Source: CAYTLQ01 sp964438715 (GTDB lineage: Bacteria > Bacteroidota > Ignavibacteria > Ignavibacteriales > Ignavibacteriaceae). Taken from it: a stretch of 11,438 nt of DNA. Below the pieces are notes generated by a model. It was given only the letters and a program-made list of their open reading frames with translations, was not told the origin of the DNA and did no database searches. Of this stretch, positions 5,549 through 11,438 are shown piece after piece. The DNA is taken from NCBI GenBank assembly GCA_964438715.1, contig CAYTLQ010000333.1, positions 1 to 11,438 on the forward strand, given 5' to 3'. How positions within the stretch are numbered: the first letter of the stretch is position 1; every line of letters begins with the position of its first letter. The translations under genes were made by a program, and so were the position numbers.

Positions 5549-8500
5549 TTACTTTTGCAGAATCATTTTTTTCGTGAAGGAGATGTTATCTACCTGCATC
5601 CGGTAGAGATAGATACCTGATGGAAGTTCTCCTGCCTCAAAGGTAATATTATAGGTACCGGCTTCAAGATTTCCATTAACAAGCTGGCGGATTTCTTCAC
5701 CAACGGTACTGTAAATAGTTAACCGAACAACCGATGGTTTCGGTAGTGAGAATGAAATTACCGTTGAAGGATTGAATGGATTCGGATAATTCTGTTCCAG
5801 AGCAAATTTCACCGGTAATTCTGCTTGTTCATTTATGCCTGTAATATCGGTGGCATTCCTGTAAATTTGTCCGGCAGCAGTACCTGCAAAGAGTGCGCGA
5901 TTGTTCGGCACAACCATTATAGTGCTAAGTCCAACGCCGCCCATACCGGTGTTAACCCAGGTATTACCATTATCAGTTGAAGTGTAAACACCACCCGAAT
6001 ATGATGACGCATAAATCTTATCATTGCCATCAATAATTACTTCATAAGCATGCAGACCGGGGAATGTTGTTTTCACCCAGGTAGCGCCATCATCGGTGGA
6101 ACGATAAATACCATCGCCATAAGTACCGGCAAAGATATGTCCACTGCTGTTTGAGGCAAGCGCCCAGATGTAATTGTAACCGACTGTGAGCGGTGTCCAG
6201 TTAGCGCCCTGATCAACCGATTTTGCAACGCCGCCGTCAAATGTTCCGACAAATATATTCTGATTCGGTGTAACGGTGAGCGAAGTAACAATATTATGTG
6301 TTCCAAGACCATTATTTGAAGAAACCCAATTACTGCCCTGGTCTGTTGAAACATATACACCAAATCCCCAGGTACCTGCATATAATTTCCCGGATGAATC
6401 TATTCTTAAGGTGCGTACATCTTTATTTGCTAATGTTGTTTGTTCCCAAACAGTTTCACTTGAGGATGTTCTGTAAACACCTGTAACAGTACCGGCAAAT
6501 AGCTTTCCGGATGGATGTATTTTAATCGTCCATACAGGACCGGAGTACATATCATTATTTATTCTCTGCCATGAAGCACCGTCATCTGTTGATTTGAATA
6601 TATATCCGTTTACTGTACCGACATAAATGTTACTGTTATTTGCGGCTATGGTAGTAACTACTTCGTATGCCGGTAAATTTCCGGTCAATACCCAGTTGCC
6701 TGAACCGCCACTACCGGAACCTCCTCCGCTACTGCTCGTATCAGCAGAAAATGCTGAAACAGCAGTGCTGGAGTTATTAAGAGGATTGCTATCAGGTACA
6801 TCTGCACTGAAAAGAGATGCTACATTTATTATAGAAACATTTGCAGGTATATTACCCAGGAAAGGTGAAAGATTAAATTGTCCACAGCCTGTCATCGATT
6901 TACAGATAACCTGTCCGTGAACAACTCCTGCCGGGTAATTAAGATCGGCAAACGGCGCAAGAATAGAACCCGTAACATCTATGCCCTGAATAAGAAGAGA
7001 AGTTGTTTGCGGGAAATTATAAAGCACATTGTTCCGTGAAGTACCGTTAACAAATAGTCCGCCATGCCAACTAATGGAAGTACCAAGAATATTTACTACT
7101 ACAGCCGAACCGTTTGGAACATTAATTTCAGTTGTGTGTGCGTTATTAAGGTCACCACCATTAACAGTAAATACATTAAGGAAAGGATTACTTCCGGTCA
7201 TTTTTACGGTGCCCCATTGGAATGTGGTGGTTCCGTTAACACTATATGCGCCCAAAGCAGTACTAAGATTTTCTAAATACGACTTTTCCGCGGCAAAATC
7301 AATTACAGTATCTTTTCTTACCGAGCCGCTGTGAAATGTTACAGCATAGGATGGGAGATTCGAGGAATCACCATATACTGCATTTCCCGCATAAACAGCG
7401 CCGCTGGTAAAGAACAGATCGCCGCCGACAATTAACACATCAACTGTTCCATTCGATGCCGGAAGCATATCGGCGACACTGTAACCGCTAAGGTAAGCGT
7501 TTCCGCCAACAGCCATTTTCCCCTGTGTATCAGATGAAGGCTGATTAATATCATTGATGACAAAGACATTAAATTCTTTTGCAGGACCTAAGTCAATATT
7601 TGCTATATTCAGTTCTGTACAGTTTATTGTGACATTTATTGTAAGTGTTTCACTCTCGCCTGCATTCAGAGTTCCAACTGTCCATTTGCCGGTAGCTGTA
7701 TCATATACGCCTTGTGTAGCGCTTGCAGAGACAAAATCTAGACCTGCAGGAAGAACATCCGAAACAATAACATTTGTTGAAGGTATAGTACCGGAATTAC
7801 TTACTGTTACGGTATAAGTAAGGTTGCTTCCGCATGTAAAAACTGTATCGCTAACCGATTTATTAACAGAGTAATCGGTAGTATTTTGAACAAGTCCTGC
7901 ATCCCAGCTAAGATCATTTTCACCTGATGAAAGTGTCGTACAATTAGTTTTGCCGGTAAAAACATCAACATCCGAATCTAAACTGTCGTTTGAACCTGCA
8001 TCTTTTACGGTAAAACCATAACCTGAAGGAGCAACAAATTTTACATAATACGAACCGGGTGTAAGTCCTGAGAAAGAATAATTACCATTTGCATCAGTTA
8101 GTGTTGTATCGATGACTACATCACTGCAATTATACAAATACACCGTTACATTTGCCATTCCGGGTTCACCTGCATCCTGAATTCCATCTTTATCAAGGTC
8201 ATTCCAAACCTTATTGCCGATAGAAGCATAATTAATCCACTCACAATTGAAAGTGTTACTGCCGGTAGCAACAGTGGGAGTAGCTAATACAAGTTTCTGA
8301 TAATTTCCGGGATTAACTGTATGCACATATCTCGTACCCTGAGGAATTGTTGTGGTTGCACTTGCCGTAACAGTTGCAGCTCCTGAAACACCCTGTGTTA
8401 GAGTAATAAGTCCGGTATATCCTGAAGAATTAGTTACGGCACTTGTTGCACTCAGTGTACCTGAAGTTGTGGTGAGATTGATTGTAAGATTTGGGATGCC

Positions 8501-9169
8501 ATTACCATTACTATCAACTGCCCTGACAGTAAACTGAGCCGGTGTACCAACCGGATTGGTCTGAGAGGCGGGGGTAAAAACAAGACCTGCCAAAGGAACA
8601 AAATTATTATGATTTGCATTTGCATCTGCCACTATGGCCAGCGCACGCGTTTTTAGAGTTGAATTTGTAACCGTATTGAGGTTTACTCCATCCGAAAAAT
8701 GCCAGATTGCCAATTGTACCGCCGCAGCCTCATTTCCTTCTGTTCCAAGTGCCCCCGAATAAGGATAAGAAACGGCCGGATAATAATTATTCAATATATA
8801 GGTGATATGTGAAGGAGTAAAATTAGAGTCAGTGTATGCATGCGGATTGGAAACTGTCCAATAGGCTATAGTATGCTCAAGATCGATACAGTAAAATTTT
8901 GCAGAATTGTTATCTACAGATCCGTTAAAGGTTCCTGCCCACACATTTAATGTTTGACTTGGATTATACGGATTTGTGAAATGAACACCACTGACACCTT
9001 TATCGGTTCCCGTAACTTTTGCAACACTAACCCCCTCAATAGTATATCCTCCAAAAGCCGGCTTGTAAGTGAAAGTAGTTGCTCTCTGCGCCGAAATTTC
9101 AGTAAATAAGCTTAAAAATATCAGCACAAAGGATACTGAATTAATAAAAAAAGTCTTGAATTGATACAC
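5549..9169 (-). CDS. T9SS-exported multidomain adhesin with thioester domain
   Basis: This 1206-residue secreted surface protein starts at GTG, with GAGAGGA upstream and a signal peptide to about residue 28 (VSFVLIFLSLFTEISAQ). Domains in order: a thioester (TQXA-like) domain at 30-190, with Cys94 in FYCIDLEHT and Gln152 in VQLAIW; an Ig-like Big_1-type domain at 195-272; an SdrD B-like domain at 316-405 (IGNKVWNDLDKDGIQDAGEP ... TDANGNYSFSGLTPGSY); a DUF11 domain starting at 431; a choice-of-anchor A domain at about 524-775 (GKMAVGGNAYLSGYSVADML); the closing part of DUF11 at 778-808 (ADVPDSNPLNNSS); a Gly/Ser linker at 811-824; a sortilin/BNR-type beta-propeller at 830-1105 with repeated STDDGATW motifs; and a type A T9SS sorting domain at 1118-1206. 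The protein should cross the outer membrane through the type IX system and stay attached to the surface. Attachment by a covalent thioester is inferred. Confidence 0.9.
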   Translation of the reverse strand: MYQFKTFFINSVSFVLIFLSLFTEISAQRATTFTYKPAFGGYTIEGVSVAKVTGTDKGVSGVHFTNPYNPSQTLNVWAGTFNGSVDNNSAKFYCIDLEHTIAYWTVSNPHAYTDSNFTPSHITYILNNYYPAVSYPYSGALGTEGNEAAAVQLAIWHFSDGVNLNTVTNSTLKTRALAIVADANANHNNFVPLAGLVFTPASQTNPVGTPAQFTVRAVDSNGNGIPNLTINLTTTSGTLSATSAVTNSSGYTGLITLTQGVSGAATVTASATTTIPQGTRYVHTVNPGNYQKLVLATPTVATGSNTFNCEWINYASIGNKVWNDLDKDGIQDAGEPGMANVTVYLYNCSDVVIDTTLTDANGNYSFSGLTPGSYYVKFVAPSGYGFTVKDAGSNDSLDSDVDVFTGKTNCTTLSSGENDLSWDAGLVQNTTDYSVNKSVSDTVFTCGSNLTYTVTVSNSGTIPSTNVIVSDVLPAGLDFVSASATQGVYDTATGKWTVGTLNAGESETLTINVTINCTELNIANIDLGPAKEFNVFVINDINQPSSDTQGKMAVGGNAYLSGYSVADMLPASNGTVDVLIVGGDLFFTSGAVYAGNAVYGDSSNLPSYAVTFHSGSVRKDTVIDFAAEKSYLENLSTALGAYSVNGTTTFQWGTVKMTGSNPFLNVFTVNGGDLNNAHTTEINVPNGSAVVVNILGTSISWHGGLFVNGTSRNNVLYNFPQTTSLLIQGIDVTGSILAPFADLNYPAGVVHGQVICKSMTGCGQFNLSPFLGNIPANVSIINVASLFSADVPDSNPLNNSSTAVSAFSADTSSSGGGSGSGGSGNWVLTGNLPAYEVVTTIAANNSNIYVGTVNGYIFKSTDDGASWQRINNDMYSGPVWTIKIHPSGKLFAGTVTGVYRTSSSETVWEQTTLANKDVRTLRIDSSGKLYAGTWGFGVYVSTDQGSNWVSSNNGLGTHNIVTSLTVTPNQNIFVGTFDGGVAKSVDQGANWTPLTVGYNYIWALASNSSGHIFAGTYGDGIYRSTDDGATWVKTTFPGLHAYEVIIDGNDKIYASSYSGGVYTSTDNGNTWVNTGMGGVGLSTIMVVPNNRALFAGTAAGQIYRNATDITGINEQAELPVKFALEQNYPNPFNPSTVISFSLPKPSVVRLTIYSTVGEEIRQLVNGNLEAGTYNITFEAGELPSGIYLYRMQVDNISFTKKMILQK

Positions 9170-9365
9170 TTAATTTTCCTCTCTACCTATTTTAGGCATA
9201 AAGACAGAAAAAGCGTACCAAACAAAAAAGGCCCGTTTTTAGGCAATATTTATGACTTTTGGAATAAGAGTATTTTTGAAACTGTCTTGTTTTGAGATGT
9301 TGTAAATTTTTGGGAAAAGGAAAAAGTGGGAGTGTAATTAAGATGAAAAACGAGGAGGGATCCGG
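9170..9365. other. Intergenic leader of the T9SS adhesin gene
   Basis: This AT-rich stretch lies between the DUF3467 terminator and the adhesin start. It must hold the adhesin promoter, but I found neither a convincing TTGACA/TATAAT pair nor a TAnnTTTG element. Apart from the GAGAGGA ribosome binding site about 8 bases before the GTG, nothing specific is visible. Confidence 0.3.
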
Positions 9366-9408
9366 CTAAAAATAAAAACCGCTCAATCCGGTAACGAAGT
9401 GAGCGGTT
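9366..9408 (-). terminator. Rho-independent terminator of the TPR-DUF3467 operon
   Basis: Read leftward, AACCGCTCA (9408-9400) pairs perfectly with TGAGCGGTT (9385-9377) around a 14-base loop. A T-rich tail (TTTATTTTTAG) follows immediately. It begins 18 bases past the stop of the DUF3467 gene. Confidence 0.85.
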
Positions 9409-9425
9409 CAATCATCAGAAAAAAA

Positions 9426-9752
9426 TTAATTTACTTTTTCTTTATTTGGAATGGGAGCAAAACCGAAATGCTGATCCTGCGGAATCTCAATTTTTATTTC
9501 ACCAAATCTCGATTCGTATTTTTCCAGATTATCCCGAAGTGCGCCCAACAGCATTTTTGCATGTTGCGGAGTTGTAATTATTCGTGAAAGAACCTTTGCC
9601 TTCGGCATACCGGGTACAATTCGGGTAAAGTCAATCACAAATTCTGCAGGGGAATGCGTGATGATAGCGAGATTGGAATAAATCCCCTCCGCTTCTTTCT
9701 CACCCAGTTCAATATTAATTTGTTGCTGCTGCGGTTCGTTTTGCTGAGCCAT
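9426..9752 (-). CDS. DUF3467 family protein
   Basis: This is a 108-residue protein whose core matches the DUF3467 family: GIYSNLAIITHSPAEFVIDF, TRIVPGMPKAKVLSRIITTP, QHAKMLLGALRDNLEKYESRFGEIK. The N-terminus is a short Gln-rich stretch (AQQNEPQQQQINIELGEKEA) and the tail is PQDQHFGFAPIPNKEKVN. Length is normal for the family, which is widespread and of unknown biochemical function. No signal peptide is present, so it should be cytoplasmic. Its ATG lies 8 bases after the stop of the TPR gene, with only a weak AG-rich leader, so the two genes are co-transcribed and probably translationally coupled. The strong terminator at 9366-9408 closes the unit. Confidence 0.85.
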   Translation of the reverse strand: MAQQNEPQQQQINIELGEKEAEGIYSNLAIITHSPAEFVIDFTRIVPGMPKAKVLSRIITTPQHAKMLLGALRDNLEKYESRFGEIKIEIPQDQHFGFAPIPNKEKVN

Positions 9753-9760
9753 AAGTACAC

Positions 9761-10930
9761 TTACTTTCTTAATTCATCTGCTTTTTTAAATGCGTTTTCT
9801 GCTTCCGATTTCATACTGAGTACAGAATACACCTTGCCGATTAACTCCCATACCGATGCATCATCGTTCTTTGACGATAAATATTTTTCAAGCAGAGGGA
9901 GAGCAAGGCGATATTTTTCCTTGATACTAGGGTCTTCTTTTCCTGCCGCATCGGCATCTTTCTGCAGTTTAGCGCCCCACTTAATATAGGTAACTGCGAG
10001 GTTATACACTGCATTCATATATTCCGGATCGAGATTGATTGCGGCTTTGAATTGCTCTTCTGCCGCGGGGAAATTATTTGCTCCAAGAAGAAGAACACCA
10101 TAATTATATCTGTAGGATTTATTATTTGGTTCCTGCTCTACTCCTGCCTTAAACGCATCGATTGCAACTTCGATTTTGTTAGCTGCAATATAGGAATTGG
10201 AAAGAGTCAACAGAATATCACTGTCGGTAGAGTAAAGTTTTCTTCCTTCTTCAAGTACTTTTATGCCTTCATTATAAAAGCCCATTGCATTGACGCTATC
10301 AGCAGTATTTTTGGATGTTGCATACTTGTTCATCAGGTTAGCGCCTTTATTGTAGTAAATTTCTCCAAGGTAACGATAACCATCTATATCCTTACGAAGT
10401 TCAACCAGTTTTTTCAGTGGATTAATTGCCGCGTCATAATCGTTTAAGTTCAGATAAACAAAAGCCAGATTTTTATATGTATCAGCAGAATCCGGCTCAG
10501 CTTTAATTGCCTGATTGAAGTAAAAAATTGTTTTATCAAAATAAACCTTTGCACTGTCGTCGTTTGTTGCTTTGGTAGCTTTATTGAAAAAGCCTACTCC
10601 TTTGTTAAAAGCATTAGCCCAGTATGCTTTGCGGGCTGTTTTAATATCTTTTTCGAACTTTTTGCTAATCCCGAGAGATTTTTCAAATGCGTCAATCATT
10701 TTATCGGAATTTTCCCGTTCTCCGTAAAGATACCCCATTAAATAGTACCCTTCATCGCTCTTAGGGTTTTTTGCTACTTCTTTTTCAAGAGCCTCAATTG
10801 CTTTATCATAATTTTTTTGCTGGATGTATAATTTTGCGCTGGTTAGTTCCGTTGATGCACATTCAAACCCGGTGAATGCTACAAATGCGAGCAAAGCCAG
10901 TGATATGATAACTGAATAGTTTCTTTTCAT
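9761..10930 (-). CDS. TPR-repeat envelope protein
   Basis: This is a 389-residue tetratricopeptide protein. The chosen start MKRNYSVIISLALLAFVAFT has AGGAG about 6 bases upstream and yields a signal peptide. An upstream in-frame ATG at 11110 would add 60 residues with no coding character and no signal peptide. After the hydrophobic stretch comes GFECASTE with Cys24; this is not a standard lipobox (Phe-Glu before Cys), so lipoprotein status is uncertain, although the placement of the Cys suggests it. TPR-like units run through most of the protein, for example residues 30-62 (YIQQKNYDKAIEALEKEVAK), about 134-170 (YFNQAIKAEPDSADTYKNLA), about 275-305 and 310-340. Such proteins scaffold other envelope proteins. 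It is the first gene of a two-gene operon with DUF3467. Confidence 0.8.
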   Translation of the reverse strand: MKRNYSVIISLALLAFVAFTGFECASTELTSAKLYIQQKNYDKAIEALEKEVAKNPKSDEGYYLMGYLYGERENSDKMIDAFEKSLGISKKFEKDIKTARKAYWANAFNKGVGFFNKATKATNDDSAKVYFDKTIFYFNQAIKAEPDSADTYKNLAFVYLNLNDYDAAINPLKKLVELRKDIDGYRYLGEIYYNKGANLMNKYATSKNTADSVNAMGFYNEGIKVLEEGRKLYSTDSDILLTLSNSYIAANKIEVAIDAFKAGVEQEPNNKSYRYNYGVLLLGANNFPAAEEQFKAAINLDPEYMNAVYNLAVTYIKWGAKLQKDADAAGKEDPSIKEKYRLALPLLEKYLSSKNDDASVWELIGKVYSVLSMKSEAENAFKKADELRK

Positions 10931-11209
10931 TCTCACTCCTAAATAAAAATATGTATCTTTTAAATTTATGGAATATTGGGGAAAATACAATCTTAGGGGA
11001 GAGATTAAATTCGGCGAATATATCTCACCGACGACGCTAAAAAATTTTGTTTTCCTTATTCTATTTATCAATAGCTTGTATAAATAGCTTGCCCCGCTAG
11101 GGTTGGGCATTCACACATCAATTATCGATTATCCAACGCCATTTAATTTTTCCCATATCTTTTTGTATTCTTTAGCATTTAATTTCGAATTAGATGGAAC
11201 AACTCGTTG
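10931..11209. other. Intergenic region upstream of the TPR gene
   Basis: This stretch contains the leader of the TPR gene, with AGGAG just before its ATG, and an AT-rich section suited to a promoter, though no clear -35/-10 pair stands out. A 9-base direct repeat AATAGCTTG lies at 11070-11078 and 11083-11091 with a period of 13 bases. The part from 11129 to 11209 is an open in-frame continuation of the gene on its right. Confidence 0.35.
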
Positions 11210-11438
11210 TCATACATCATCTCGCTGGCTCTTAATCCATTCGTGAACCATAGATGTTTTTTTGTGATAAATCTCATCACCCAGTTGTTGCTTATAAATG
11301 CTACCCAGATGTGTCGCAACACTTCTGCGTATGTTTGCATTACGCATCAAAACGCCTTCATCGGTATTAACCACATATAACAGATAAGACTGAATATTCA
11401 TCATTTTCTTTGTTTCGTTTTCCGATAAATACTTCCAA
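11210..11438 (-). CDS. Unrecognised protein, C-terminal part (enters from the right edge)
   Basis: The frame is open from the window edge, reading WKYLSENETKKMMNIQSYLL, through VVNTDEGVLMRNANIRRSVA and THLGSIYKQQLGDEIYHKKT to EWIKSQRDDV and a TGA at 11210-11212. The frame is already open before the two Met codons at 11399-11404, so the true start lies outside the window. I do not recognise the family. The RRSVATHL segment faintly recalls tyrosine recombinases, but no catalytic pattern is present. After the TGA the same frame stays open for 26 codons (QRVVPSNSKLNAKEYKKIWE and on) to a TAA at 11129-11131, so the protein may originally have been longer. Confidence 0.45.
   Translation of the reverse strand, partial: WKYLSENETKKMMNIQSYLLYVVNTDEGVLMRNANIRRSVATHLGSIYKQQLGDEIYHKKTSMVHEWIKSQRDDV

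Noticed and set aside
5960..6620. Repeated STDDGATW-type sequence considered as a DNA repeat array
   Set aside because: The repetition is at protein level (beta-propeller blades) and the DNA copies diverge, so it is neither CRISPR-like nor a tandem DNA repeat.
6073..8537. Several open frames on both strands within the T9SS adhesin gene
   Set aside because: They are shadows of the long repeat-rich gene; none has a motif or ribosome binding site.
11070..11091. Direct repeat AATAGCTTG as a target-site duplication
   Set aside because: Only four bases separate the copies, so no mobile element lies between them; it is more likely chance or a small regulatory repeat.
10931..11110. N-terminal extension of the TPR protein from the ATG at 11110
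   Set aside because: The extra 60 residues look like translated intergenic sequence and would bury the signal peptide. The ATG at 10930 has a good AGGAG ribosome binding site.
11210..11438. Tyrosine recombinase fragment based on RRSVATHL
   Set aside because: The catalytic Arg-His-x-x-Arg and Tyr pattern cannot be found in the visible residues, so the resemblance is too short.

Overview
The window reads as a chromosomal segment of a low-GC member of the Fibrobacterota-Chlorobiota-Bacteroidota (FCB) superphylum, most likely an Ignavibacteria-type organism. The main reason is a 1206-residue secreted protein ending in a canonical type IX secretion sorting domain (LPVKF..EQNYPNPFNPST...GIYLYRM...KKMILQK). 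This taxonomic placement is an inference from protein style, not from a marker gene.

Positions 1-534 form a lysogeny-type control switch. A leftward gene with a helix-turn-helix (cut by the window edge) and a rightward XRE-type repressor gene are divergent. Between them lie a perfect palindrome placed inside the leftward promoter and a second operator copy overlapping the repressor start codon.

Positions 669-5363 hold a Mu-like phage head module in two opposed blocks. The leftward block (2250 to 669) is a small membrane protein, a putative small terminase and a large terminase (gp28-like ATPase) that stops just after its first nuclease aspartate. The rightward block (2445 to 5363) is a Mu I-like protease-scaffold, an HK97-fold major capsid protein, two small membrane proteins and a small beta-rich protein resembling the spike base family. 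No portal, head-morphogenesis or tail gene is visible, so this is a rearranged remnant, a reduced element, or part of a prophage that continues to the left. Whether it still functions cannot be told from the window.

Positions 5489-11438 are probably host chromosome, all leftward. They hold a multidomain T9SS-exported adhesin with a putative internal thioester (Cys94-Gln152), a TPR envelope protein in a two-gene operon with a DUF3467 protein, and the 3' part of an unrecognised gene at the right edge. The prophage/host junction on this side must lie between about 5364 and 5490, just beyond the terminator of the adhesin gene.

The items most worth a second look are the thioester adhesin with one domain nested in another, the operator geometry of the divergent switch, and the opposed, incomplete head module.
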